Shown in pieces: positions 24,801-30,543 of a stretch of 64,000 nucleotides of DNA. The position numbers and the translations under genes were made by a program. Source of the DNA: Bolinopsis microptera (Eukaryota > Ctenophora > Tentaculata > Lobata > Bolinopsidae). The notes under the pieces were generated by a model. The model was not told the origin of the DNA. It made no database searches and saw nothing but the letters and a program-made list of their open reading frames with translations. The stretch is taken from positions 17,603,859-17,667,858 of the forward strand of contig NC_087081.1 in the NCBI RefSeq assembly GCF_026151205.1, written 5' to 3'. The stretch's first letter is position 1. Every line of letters starts with the position of its first letter.

Positions 24801-27800
24801 AGGAGGACTGACGAGAAGGATGAGGAGGAGGACTGAGGACTGAGGACTGAGGAGGAAGAGGAGGATGAAGAGGAGGAAGAGGACCCAGGAGGAGGAGGAC
24901 TGAAGAGGACGATGAGGATGAGGACTGAAGAGGAGGAGGACTGAGGAGGATGGCTGAGGAGGATGACTGAGAGGGAGGAGGAGGAGGACTGAGGAGGAGG
25001 AGGAGAAGGACTGAGGAGGAGAAGGAGGAGGACCTAGGAGGAGGAGGACCCAGGAGGAGGACTCAGGAGGAGGACTCAGGAGAAGGACTCAGGAAAACTG
25101 AGGAGTGAATAAGAGGAGGAGGGGGAGGACCTAGGAGGAGGAGGACCCAGAAGGAGGACTGAGGAGGAGGAGAACTCAGGAAGAGGACTGAGGAGGACTG
25201 AGAAGGAGGAGGACTGAGGAGTACTGAAGAGGATGACTGAGGAGGAGGAGGAGGAGAATGACTGAGGAGGAGAAGGAGAAGGTGGAGGAACTAGGAGGAG
25301 GATGAACCAGGAGGAGGACTCAGGAGGAAGAGGGGGAGGACTCAGGAGGAGGACTTAGGAGGAATGAGCAGGAGGAGGACTGAGAAGAACTGAGGAGAAG
25401 GAGGAGGAGGACTGAATAGGAGGAGGAGGACTGACGAGAAGGATGAGGAGGAGGACTGAGGACTGAGGAGGAAGAGGAGGAGGATGAAGAGGAGGAAGAG
25501 GACCCAGGAGGAGAAGGACTGAAGAGGAGGATGAGGATGAGGACTGAGGAGGAGGAGAAGGACTGAGGAGGACTGAGGAGGATGGCTGAGGAGGATGACT
25601 GAGAGGGAGGAGGAGGACTGAGGAGGATGGCGGAGGAGAAGGACTGAGGAGGAGAAGGAGGAGGACCTAGGAGGCTAGGAGGAGGACCCAGGAGGAGGAC
25701 TCAGGAGGAGGAGGAGGACTCAGGAGGAAGACTCAGGAAAACTGAGGAGGAGGAGGAGTGAATGGGAGGAGGAGGAGACTGGGGAGGACTGAGGAAGAGG
25801 AGGACTAAGGAGAAGCATGAGGAGGAGGACTGAGGAGGAGGATGAGGACTGAGGAGGAGGACTGAGGAGTACTGATGAGGATGGCTGAGGAGGACGGCTG
25901 AGGAGGATGGCTGAGGAGGATGACTGAGGAGGATGACTGAGAGGGAGGAGGAGGAGGAGGAGGAGAAGGACTGAGGAGGAGGAGGAGGAGGAGAAGGAGG
26001 AGGACCTAGGAGGAGGAGGACTCAGGAAGAGGAGGACTCAGGAGGAGGACTCAGGAAGAGGACTCAGGAGGAGGACTGAGAAGGAGGAGGACTGAGGAAA
26101 ACTGAGGAGGAGGAGGATGAGGACTGAATAGGAGGGGGGACTGGGGGAGGACTGAGGAGGAGGGGGACTTGGGGAGGACTGAGGAGGAGGAGGAAGACTG
26201 ACGAGAAAGATGAGGAGGAGGACTGAGGAGGAGGACTGATGATTGAGGAGGAAGAGGAGGAGGATGAAGAGGAGTAGGAGGACTCAGGAGGAGGAGGACT
26301 CAGGAGGAGGAGGACTCAGGAGGAGGAGGAGAACGACTGAGGAGGACTGAGGAGGAAGAAGAGGAGGAGGAGGAGGAGGAGGAGGAGGAGGCTGTGTCTC
26401 CAATGTCTCCAAAAGCTGTGTCTCTAATGTCCCCAATGTCCCAAATGTCCCAAATGTCTCCAAAAGCTGTGTCTCCAATGTCTCCAATGTCTCCAATGTC
26501 TCCAATGTCTTTGTCTTTTTCGAAAAGATAAGGTGCGGGAGACATTGGAGACATGTCACCCCCCCCCCCCCGTTATAGTAATATAGTACTGTGTTTACAG
26601 TACACTACAATGTAGATGTACTGAAGTAAAGGGGTATTCTAAAGGGGTATTCTAAAGGGGTATTCTAAAGGGGTATTCTAAAGGGGTATTCTAAAGGGGT
26701 ATTCTAAAGGGGTATTCTAAAGGGGTATTCTAAAGGGGTATTCTAAAGGGGTATTCTAAAGGGGTATTCTAAAGGGGTATTCTAAAGCCGGGTATTCTAA
26801 AGGGGTATTCTAAAGGGGTATTCTAAAGGGGTATTCTAAAGGGGTATTCTAAAGGGGTATTCTAAAGAGGTATTCTAATGGGGAATTCTAAAGGGGTATT
26901 CTAAAGGGGTTTTCTAAAGGGGTGTTCTAAAGGGGTGTTCTAAAGGGGTATTCTAAAGGGGTATTCTAAAGGGGTATTCTAAAGGGGTATTCTAAAGGGG
27001 TATTCTAAAGGGGTATTCTAAAGGGGTATTCTAAAGGGGTATTCTAAAGGGGTATTCTAAAGGGGTATTCTAAAGGGGTATTCTAAGAAGATTCTTCATC
27101 TTTTAACACGTACTCCTCCTCATTTAACCCTCAATCAGGTTTCCTTTCATTCGGCTGAGCCGACCGAGGAGATCGCATAGATCTAATGGATCCTTAGTTA
27201 CTCTCCAGACTAGGTGACACAGGGATTCTAACCCTAATAATATATAAATCTTCTACGCAGAAGGCGGATGCTCTAACCCCTAGGCTACCTTGTCTTGTAA
27301 ATGGGTGGGCGACAATTGACCCCCCAACCCTGACCCTGACCCTGACCCGGCCCTGACCTTGTCGTACTAATCCCTAGATTTCACGACAATTGTAATTACA
27401 TAGGGGGTCAATTGATGGGGGGGGGGGGTCAATTGTCAACAAACATATTAGTGGCGTAACAAAGGGCCCTGCTTACCCAGCTGTGCACCACTTACCCAGC
27501 TGTGCACCACCTACCCAGCTGTGCACCACCTAAGGGGGGGGGGGGGGGGGCTGTGCACTACCTAAGGGGGGCGCCAAATCGTCGTTTTAATGTGGGACAA
27601 TTCAGAAAAACTTAACTTAAAAGATATAATAACAAAATTGCAAGTTTTGCTCTAGAAACACACTGTTTTAGAGATTTTACCGGCATATCCTCCAAAATCA
27701 CCTGATTTGTCCAATTACCATTGTACTTTAACTTTTAAGAGGGGGAACGGAGGGTGCGCCAAAGGAGCGGCGCTGTGAGCGCAGGGCTGCAGGGGAGCAT

Positions 27801-29180
27801 TGTGTGGAACAGAACACTCCAATAACTGGCACCATTTCAAGTACACATTTAGAAGTGACAGTTGTTTATCATTCAGCTTGTAGCAGTTACTAATCAAATT
27901 CGTAAATCGCTGTTGTTTAAAAAAATAAACTACAGTAAAACCCTGATTTACTGTACAGTTTAGGGGAAGGTTTAAAATAGTATATTTGCATGGTTAATCA
28001 GGGTTTTGACTTTTGACTCTGCACAGAATTGGCTCCCAATTAATAGTGGTTACAGTTCACGAGCACTCAAGTAGGGCCGGGGGTACTTAGGGGAAGCAAT
28101 AATGGCCTAAGCGTTTTGGTCCCTCATTCCTGCCACTCAGCATTGCCTACTGTTAAGTAGACATTTTTCTAAGACAATAGAGAACCTGACCCTGTCTCAT
28201 TAAATTCAACCACTTGCCATAATAAAAATACTAAAATTCAACTAAAGTTTAATAAATAATTATATACAATCACCAAAGAATATTTCCACAAGTTTATTTC
28301 TAGTTAACTTAATTTTTGGTTTAACTTTAAGCTCTTATTTTATTTATGATTAAAGGAATGTAAAATAAAACTTAGTTTCATTCTAAACTTATTGTTTTAA
28401 TGAACCTACTTGCTTGACACCAGGGACCCATTTGCAAAGGAACACGTGATATGAAAATAAAAATATGGACATTTTTCCAAAATGTTGGGGGAAGGGGAGA
28501 GAATGTTGGGGGAAGGGGAGAGAATGTTGGGGGAAGGGGAGAGAATGTTGGGGGAAGGGGAGAGAATGTTGGGGGAAGGGGAGAGAATGTTGGGGGAAGG
28601 GGAGAGAATGTTGGGGGAAGGGGAGAGAATGTTGGGGGAAGGGGAGAGAATGTTGGGGGAAGGGGAGAGAATGTTGGGGGAAGGGGAGAGAATGTTGGGG
28701 GAAGGGGAGAGAATGTTGGGGGAAGGGGAGAGAATGTTGGGGGAAGGGGAGAGAATGTTGGGGGAAGGGGAGAGAATGTTGGGGGAAGGGGAGAGAATGT
28801 TGGGGGAAGGGGAGAGAATGTTGGGGGAAGGGGAGAGAATGTTGGGGGAAGGGGAGAGAATGTTGGGGGAAGGGGAGAGAATGTTGGGGGAAGGGGAGAG
28901 AATGTTGGGGGAAGGGGAGAGAATGGTGAATCAGCGTTTTACTGGACGTTATTACCTCACCAGGTTAATAAAATGTATTGTAATGGTGTTTGTGATAGGT
29001 TTGTAATATATTTACCTCTGTGTTTGTGATAGGTTTGTAATATATTTACCTCTGTGTGTATTGTAATGGTTTTTGTGATAGGTTTGTAATATATTTACCT
29101 CTGTGTTTGTGATAGGTTTGTAATATATTTACCTCTGTGTCATGAACAACAACTTCTCCTTCATCTCCAGATTCTGTCAT
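136..29180 (-). CDS. mask: MASK-type ankyrin-repeat and KH-domain protein, 24 coding exons
   Basis: Family role: ANKHD1/ANKRD17/Drosophila Mask are large cytoplasmic/nuclear scaffold proteins with ankyrin arrays and one RNA-binding KH domain, acting in growth and Hippo (Yorkie/YAP) signalling. Exons in transcription order, my splice calls: 29180-29133, 21341-21236, 20974-20882, 19436-19285, 18469-18368, 17798-17692, 17352-17215, 17016-16871, 16524-16415, 15943-15854, 15485-15375, 15179-15006, 14895-14781, 14489-14392, 14227-14117, 12954-12788, 12153-12026, 10975-10808, 9394-9225, 3086-2930, 1709-1527, 1402-1214, 1055-880, 648-136. All junctions are GT/AG, all phases agree, and the sum is 3552 nt (1183 aa plus stop TAA at 136-138). 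Order: 17 ankyrin repeats, basic helix, low-complexity linkers, KH, 170-aa tail. It is shorter than vertebrate members, which have about 25 repeats in two blocks. Start codon is the least certain point. Confidence 0.88.
718..862. repeat. poly-G tracts with AGGTTAGTATATTA spacers
   Basis: Three G runs (14, 12 and about 70 nt) are each followed by AGGTTAGTATATTA. They lie in the intron between the KH exon and the last exon. The long run's exact length is doubtful because homopolymers are error-prone. Confidence 0.9.
880..1709 (-). CDS. mask: MASK exons 21-23, linker and KH domain
   Basis: Exon 21 (1709-1527) is Thr/Ser/Asn-rich. Exon 22 (1402-1214) ends with the start of the KH fold ([20 protein letters not shown]). 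Exon 23 (1055-880) completes it: [39 protein letters not shown], then a helix [12 protein letters not shown]. The GKGG loop is the nucleic-acid-binding GxxG motif of KH domains. An intron splits the fold one residue before RVIGKGG. Confidence 0.9.
1098..1135. repeat. AGT trinucleotide microsatellite
   Basis: A run of about twelve AGT units with one AAG interruption, in the MASK intron between exons 22 and 23. Confidence 0.9.
1863..1892. mobile_element. minimal MITE remnant: two fused terminal ends
   Basis: ATGTCACCAAAACGTA is followed directly by CTGGTTACAG between two TA dinucleotides. These match the two outermost ends of the Tc1-like MITE at 43385-43583, so this 26-nt body looks like an element with nearly all its interior deleted. 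Confidence 0.5.
2097..2458. mobile_element. foldback (inverted-repeat) element
   Basis: Arms of about 160-170 nt are inverted copies. The left begins TGTGCCCTGAAAATCGAGTC and the right ends GACTCGATTTTCAGGGCACG. The centre is GTCGACCTC/GAGGTCCAAG. It lies in the MASK intron between exons 20 and 21. No coding capacity. Confidence 0.75.
2930..10975 (-). CDS. mask: MASK exons 18-20, Ser/Asn/Thr/Lys-rich linker
   Basis: Exon 18 (10975-10808) encodes an acidic then Ser/Asn-rich segment ([28 protein letters not shown]). Exon 19 (9394-9225) encodes a Lys/Glu-rich and Ser-rich segment ([20 protein letters not shown]). Exon 20 (3086-2930) encodes a Ser/Thr/Pro-rich basic segment ([17 protein letters not shown]). 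They are predicted to be disordered linkers. Phases agree across the 6.1-kb intron between exons 19 and 20, which holds the CRE-like minisatellite, the 4563-8545 element and the 3331-4063 element. Confidence 0.8.
3120..3296 (+). mobile_element. tRNA-derived SINE copy 1
   Basis: It begins with an A-box-like TAGTGGTTAGCGCA and continues into a body shared with 27100-27300 and 45478-45705. Shared pieces are CTAAGGATC, GATCTATGC, CTCAGCCGAATGA, GAGGGTTAAAT and AAATGAGGAG. It lies in the intron 5' to exon 20. Confidence 0.6.
3331..4063. mobile_element. 733-bp MITE with G/C-tract inside its terminal repeats
   Basis: Termini are inverted: TACCTTAGTCGGTAATATTA then TG6 on the left, C-tract then TAATATTACCGACTAAGGTA on the right. 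Flanks carry a 5-bp duplication TTAAC (3326-3330 and 4064-4068). Inside lie two direct repeats of about 60 nt (3354-3412 and 3953-4010) containing TTTGGTCCTTT and GGGCCAAA. No convincing gene. Confidence 0.7.
4127..4562. repeat. 30-bp minisatellite, left part, one CRE palindrome per unit
   Basis: About 14-15 units. Each has ATAATATTAGAAGATGGAG then ATTGTGACGTC or AGTGTGACGTC. TGACGTCA, the palindromic CREB/ATF site, recurs every 30 bp. The array is interrupted by the element at 4563-8545 and resumes at 8546. Confidence 0.92.
4801..6731. repeat. polypurine (GAGGA-rich) tract, 1.9 kb
   Basis: It is almost wholly purine on the plus strand apart from spaced ACT and GACC. It contains a tandem duplication of about 455 nt (from about 5426 and again from about 5881). 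The MASK pre-mRNA would carry the complementary polypyrimidine. Apparent long open frames here come from the repeat. Confidence 0.9.
6735..6839. mobile_element. right end of a third related element (C)
   Basis: TTTTTGTCCG units are followed by a spacer TTTTGAAAATATAGGGTACC, then one inverted unit ACGGACAAAAAAC, ATGAT, CCCCC and TATAA. The spacer resembles that of element B (GAAAAGATAGGGTGC). I see no matching left end in the window. Confidence 0.6.
6893..8408. mobile_element. inner AT-rich core with inverted ends and TTAACCACC motifs
   Basis: The left AGCAATAGCAGCTCAAATCT and GGGGAAACTTTG are mirrored on the right by CAAGTTTCCCCAGATTTG and CTGCTATTGCTGC. Between them, TTAACCACC occurs at least eight times exactly on either strand (near 7072, 7366, 7580, 7855, 7908, 8053, 8172 and 8196), with several one-mismatch copies. 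No gene-like open frame. Confidence 0.65.
8546..9214. repeat. 30-bp minisatellite, right part, reaching a splice donor
   Basis: About 22 units continue the array seen at 4127-4562. Most hold TGACGTCA and some are degraded to GACGTTA. The array starts within about 12 nt of the donor of MASK exon 19 (exon lower end 9225, GTAACTAATG). Confidence 0.92.
9744..10646. repeat. C-rich minisatellite, about 36-40 bp units
   Basis: Units consist of CAAACAAAGCTACATGCGCC, a C tract of variable length, then CCACCAGCC or CCACCACCCC. About two dozen units lie in the intron between MASK exons 18 and 19. Long proline-rich frames on this stretch are products of the repeat, not genes. Confidence 0.9.
11081..11527 (+). 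pseudogene. retroelement fragment, C-terminal part of a reverse-transcriptase-type ORF
   Basis: A 148-aa open frame lies antisense inside a MASK intron. It carries [40 protein letters not shown] and [20 protein letters not shown]. From memory, closely similar blocks recur at the 3' end of reverse-transcriptase ORFs in many invertebrate genomes; I cannot assign the clade. The catalytic part is missing. An AT-rich 3' tail and the conserved hairpin at 11930-12010 follow. Confidence 0.55.
11928..12012. repeat. dispersed repeat with CCTG/CAGG hairpin, copy 1
   Basis: ATATCCTGTCCAAACCCAGG is followed by AT and ...TAACTTTGT.TGAAAAGCATTA. A second copy lies at 21887-21968. ATCCTG and CAGGAT can pair around TCCAAACC. 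It may be the 3' end of the retroelement whose ORF fragment is at 11081-11527. Confidence 0.5.
12026..12954 (-). CDS. mask: MASK exons 16-17, post-ankyrin Cys-containing and basic helical region
   Basis: Exon 16 (12954-12788) encodes an [11 protein letters not shown] segment and a C/H-containing stretch ending [13 protein letters not shown]. Exon 17 (12153-12026) encodes [26 protein letters not shown], broken here as [15 protein letters not shown] then [11 protein letters not shown]. This is a highly charged, probably helical basic region like that after the second ankyrin block of ANKHD1/ANKRD17. Exon 16 ends in phase 2 at a GTAAGC donor that is tandemly repeated downstream (12289-12787). 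Confidence 0.85.
12289..12787 (-). repeat. 31-bp array of splice donors, MASK exon 16
   Basis: Sixteen near-identical units in gene sense read GTAAGCGTGCTAAAGAGCTT then GATGCTGCTAG. Each repeats the last 25 nt of exon 16 with its GTAAGC donor. The unit nearest the exon is the donor used in my model (exon lower end 12788). Confidence 0.95.
12955..14116 (-). other. MASK intron 15, no gene
   Basis: AT-rich intron. Its 5'-proximal part has imperfect TTGCAATAGAACTGCAACAG repeats (12985-13095), and ACCCTCCGCATACGTT occurs twice (near 13239 and 13310). I see no coding exon. Confidence 0.6.
14117..19436 (-). CDS. mask: MASK exons 4-15, ankyrin repeats 3-17
   Basis: Twelve exons encode a continuous run of about 33-residue repeats. 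Typical pieces are [36 protein letters not shown] and [13 protein letters not shown]. Introns fall at recurring places in the repeat: after GHxx in phase 0, or splitting the Gly of WKGH in phase 1. This suggests growth of the array by exon duplication. The last repeat runs into [17 protein letters not shown], matching the way the second ankyrin block of animal MASK proteins ends. Every intron except the shortest contains tandem repeats. Confidence 0.88.
14490..14690 (-). repeat. acceptor-side array with G/C tracts, MASK exon 14
   Basis: Units of CAATCCTCTTCAGTATT plus a long G run (plus strand) are repeated four to five times directly beside the acceptor of exon 14 (upper end 14489). On the transcript they read C tract, AATACTGAAGAGGATTG, the sequence just upstream of the real TTGCAG acceptor. 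Confidence 0.85.
15180..15280 (-). repeat. 20-bp array beside the acceptor of MASK exon 12
   Basis: GTAACCAGGAGTGTAACTAG-type units are repeated four to five times immediately 5' of the exon (upper end 15179). GTAACC also forms the first six bases of the exon. A second short duplication, AGGAGTACCTTGAAGAAGTA, follows at 15292-15360. Confidence 0.85.
15594..15853 (-). repeat. 29-bp array beside the donor of MASK exon 10
   Basis: Nine units of GATGTGAGTAAAGCTCGTAC then TATTTACAA (plus strand). The array begins within a few bases of the exon 10 donor, and the start of the intron (GTAAAGAGCTTTACTCAC) resembles part of the unit. Confidence 0.9.
15962..16404 (-). repeat. 37-bp array filling MASK intron 9
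   Basis: Twelve units of AACACCTTTACTACTTCATT then ATATTGCTTACAGGCAC (plus strand) occupy nearly the whole intron between exons 9 and 10. Open frames on either strand are repeat artefacts. Confidence 0.92.
16463..16712 (-). repeat. 60-61-bp array of splice acceptors, MASK exon 9
   Basis: Four copies of the start of exon 9 with its CAG acceptor. In gene sense each reads CAG then GGCACTATGACGTGGTAAAG, TTGCTGCT and the next codons. Acceptors lie near 16525, 16585, 16646 and 16707. Only the most 3' copy continues into the full exon. Confidence 0.93.
17107..17190. repeat. C tracts with AATATATAA spacers
   Basis: Three C runs (16, 22 and 15 nt) are separated by AATATATAAGACGTG and AATATATAACGTG, in the short intron between MASK exons 7 and 8. 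Confidence 0.9.
18636..19200. mobile_element. MITE-like element with 30-bp inverted ends
   Basis: GATACATTGAAACGGTTTTA then AATGTCTAT on the left is mirrored by ATAGACATTTAAAACCGTTT then CAATGTATC on the right. The AT-rich body shows no gene. It lies in the MASK intron between exons 4 and 5. Target duplication not resolved. Confidence 0.6.
19852..20881 (-). repeat. 68-bp array of spliceable 18-nt micro-exon units, MASK exon 3
   Basis: Sixteen donor copies (GTTTGTAC, starting at 20881 and then every 68 or 69 nt) mark fifteen full units after exon 3. In gene sense each unit has TTTCTCTTTACCATTTTGCAG, a short spacer, CTGCAG, AGATAGACGCTCCCACTG, then GTTTGTAC. AGATAGACGCTCCCACTG is the last 18 nt of exon 3 (EIDAPT). 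Spliced CAG-to-GT it adds six residues in frame. Three units have one extra base (69 bp). Confidence 0.95.
20882..21341 (-). CDS. mask: MASK exons 2-3, ankyrin repeats 1-2
   Basis: Exon 2 (21341-21236) encodes repeat 1 with the [19 protein letters not shown] signature. Exon 3 (20974-20882) encodes [13 protein letters not shown], an [13 protein letters not shown] loop, and ends in phase 1 at a GTTTGT donor. That donor, together with the last 18 nt of the exon, is the seed of the 68-bp tandem array at 19852-20881. Confidence 0.85.
21497..21520. repeat. poly-G tract
   Basis: A run of about 19 G, then TCGGGTCCTCC, in MASK intron 1. Confidence 0.9.
21887..21968. repeat. dispersed repeat with CCTG/CAGG hairpin, copy 2
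   Basis: ATATCCTGTCCAAACCCAGG, then AT, and later TGAAAAGCATTAATATATC. This is the same repeat as 11928-12012. It lies 470 nt before the hammerhead-bearing inverted repeat. Confidence 0.5.
22436..23100. mobile_element. inverted-repeat element enclosing the hammerhead
   Basis: The left arm (22436-22588) and right arm (about 22931-23100) are inverted copies at roughly 75% identity by eye. Shared pieces include ATCATGAAACGGAT, TTTGCCCGCCA, GATTGGTATTGTTTT, GAGCAACAT and ATCGATAAAAA. The ribozyme lies in the loop between them. Likely a retroelement remnant or two opposed fragments. Confidence 0.6.
22634..22676 (+). ncRNA. type I hammerhead self-cleaving ribozyme
   Basis: All conserved core elements are present. 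Stem I: CCATA (22634-22638) with TATGG (22672-22676). Core CTGATGA (22639-22645). Stem II: GTCC and GGAC (22646-22649, 22655-22658) around TAATA. GAA (22659-22661). Stem III: ACA and TGT (22662-22664, 22668-22670) around CTG. Cleavage would follow C22671. A very short stem III is known from hammerheads of Penelope-like retroelements and metazoan retrozymes. It is antisense to MASK, in intron 1. No neighbouring reverse transcriptase is intact. Confidence 0.88.
23388..26574. mobile_element. element B with G/C-tract ends and TCTCCAATG subterminal arrays
   Basis: The left end is G12 CATGTCTCCAATGTCTCC; the right end is GGAGACATTGGAGACATGTCA then C14. It is flanked by GTTATA on both sides (about 23381-23386 and 26574-26579), a probable 5-6-bp duplication. 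Both ends carry the same-orientation spacer GAAAAGATAGGGTGC / GAAAAGATAAGGTGC between forward and inverted units. The interior is a 2.8-kb polypurine tract. No protein gene. Confidence 0.75.
23577..26392. repeat. polypurine tract with higher-order repeats, 2.8 kb
   Basis: GAGGA-rich on the plus strand. Blocks of roughly 650-675 nt recur (a GTACTGAAGAGGATGACTGA landmark near 23899, 24573 and 25221). This is the same kind of core as 4801-6731 but inside element B. Confidence 0.88.
26625..27086. repeat. 13-bp minisatellite
   Basis: About 35 units of AAAGGGGTATTCT with a few variants (AGAGG, GGGAATT, GGTGTT), in MASK intron 1. Confidence 0.95.
27100..27300 (-). mobile_element. tRNA-derived SINE copy 2
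   Basis: In the sense direction it starts GGTAGCCTAGGGGTTAGAGC (A box) and has GGTTAGAATCCC (B box) about 50 nt later. The shared body follows (CTAAGGATCCATTAGATCTA, CTCAGCCGAATGA, GAGGGTTAAATGAGGAGGAG). The anticodon-like region is TTCTGCGTAGAAGA. It is not a functional tRNA, because the 3' acceptor half is replaced by the body. Confidence 0.75.
27410..27570. repeat. short G tracts with local duplications
   Basis: G runs of 12, about 18 and 6 nt sit among GGGTCAATTG and CCAGCTGTGCACCACCTA duplications. Confidence 0.8.
27571..28480. other. non-coding AT-rich stretch of MASK intron 1
   Basis: No exon, tRNA or element recognised. A 60-codon open frame at 27715-27897 (minus) has no recognisable features. 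Confidence 0.5.
28481..28926. repeat. 21-bp minisatellite
   Basis: Twenty-one nearly perfect units of AATGTTGGGGGAAGGGGAGA plus G. The period is a multiple of three, which leaves all three plus-strand frames open; these are not genes. Confidence 0.96.
29000..29132 (-). repeat. splice-donor array of the first MASK coding exon
   Basis: In gene sense, CACAGAG then GTAAATATATTACAAACCTA and TCACAAA is repeated four times, one unit longer than the others. Each copy holds the exon end (ACAGAG) and its GTAAAT donor. Confidence 0.85.
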
Positions 29181-29184
29181 ATTT
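29133..29184 (-). CDS. mask: MASK first recognisable coding exon with candidate start
   Basis: The ATG at 29180-29178 opens 16 codons ([16 protein letters not shown]), then a GTAAAT donor. The exon ends in phase 0 and joins in frame to the first ankyrin exon (VSIDEML...). The acidic character fits the acidic N-termini of MASK proteins. If the exon instead starts at 29184 behind a weak acceptor (...GATAAG), it also joins in phase to the acidic exon at 30083-30216, so the ATG may be internal. The donor is duplicated four times just downstream (29000-29132). Confidence 0.6.
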
Positions 29185-29665
29185 CTTATCAATCTTTTAT
29201 AAACATTTTGTACATAACCTTACTGAATGGAGATAGTTTAAGGTATTTCAATTGGAATATTCGAACTCTATGAAATAAGAGTTAGAATTAGTATCAAACT
29301 TTACAGCAATTAACACAAATACAAGGAGATCAGGAAAAGCCCCTGTTCAATTGAGTTCACGTCACCCTCTGGTAATAGATTAGTGACAAGGAACTCCTCG
29401 AAAATTATAGGTTTTTGGAAAGATATTTGAAAAAAATTATATCGTCATGGTTTTTTTCTTAAGGGCGAATGTTAAAAAACTTTCGAGATAATGGCCCCTA
29501 AAGGTTAAAATTGTCCCTTTTTTGTACTTTACAAGACATATTTAAATGGTACGAAAGTCGGTGGTTTTTCGAAAAAAACACCATATTTTTGGACTACCCA
29601 ATTTAGGTCAACATCATTATTTTCCCCAAATCATTTTTCACGTATTTTCCTTAATTATAAATACA

Positions 29666-29666
<1 letters not shown>

Positions 29667-29716
<50 letters not shown>
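29667..29716. repeat. poly-G tract, about 49 nt
   Basis: Uninterrupted G run after ATAAATACA, upstream of the MASK first exon. Exact length uncertain. Confidence 0.9.
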
Positions 29717-29717
<1 letters not shown>

Positions 29718-30082
29718 AAAAGTCAGTACCCATACGTTGGCCTAGCTCAGTCGCTGAGTGTCCAATTGAAATAATTATTTCTGGTATGACTTACTGCCAC
29801 CACTGGTTCGAGGAATTTGTCAAATCAAAAAATATTCGTGTTCATTTTTTCAAATGAAGGTTCATTTTCGCATTCATTTGATAGTTTGGATATTCGGATC
29901 GAGCCAAATTTTATTGAATGGTGTTTGGCCATTTAAATTAAGTTTGTCCTGAAAAAACGAGAGTTCTAGCTTCTCAGTACTTATCCTGTCATCACTCCTG
30001 GAGTAATGGATATTATATGTTTATTTCAATAAATATAATAATCAGTAAATTAGAATAGAATCTTGTCTTCTTTTCAGCTCAC

Positions 30083-30216
30083 TCTTCTGAAACCTCTTCC
30101 TCTACATTCTCAACCTCATCATCAACTTCCTCATCTTCCTCATCTTCATCATCAGCATCATCACCCCTGTCTTCATCACTGGTGGTGTGTGCGAGATTTA
30201 GGTCCAGCTTCTCAGT
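30083..30216 (-). CDS. possible upstream acidic exon of the MASK gene
   Basis: On the minus strand a 134-nt open stretch runs from a TAG acceptor to a GTGAGC donor. It encodes an Asp/Glu-rich peptide (for example EDEEDEEVDDEV and EEEVSE). Ending in phase 2, it joins in frame to 29184-29133. Known MASK proteins carry an acidic N-terminal stretch before the ankyrin array. The acceptor is weak and the composition is low-complexity, so this could also be a chance open frame. I see no start codon for it within the window. Confidence 0.35.
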
Positions 30217-30543
30217 CTAGCTTCTCAGTTGACCGAGATACGAGTTTGTTCACTACGTGTGATCAGGTGATTGGGTTGAGACTAGATCCGCATTATGGGA
30301 ATCGTGCAGAGAGCCCAATTACGGTGTCGTAATTGGGTAATCATTAAGTACCCAATCAATTTTGCTAACGAGATAAACAAATTTATGTGACTACAAACAT
30401 AATTCATTATGTGTGTAGTCAGTGTAGCTTACGTTGCAATTATCGAGCTTTCTTATCTTTTGTAAATTGCGATAAGTTCAGTTTGCTGCTACCGCGTAGT
30501 TAGCCTTTGCGTGTGTACTTGTACATTCCTATACAAGTACACT

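Noticed and set aside
27230-27300. A tRNA gene on the minus strand
   Set aside because: A and B boxes are present but the 3' acceptor half is replaced by the SINE body, so it is a SINE head.
28451-29029. NVGGRGE-type repeat protein of 192 codons
   Set aside because: 21-bp minisatellite; all three frames open.
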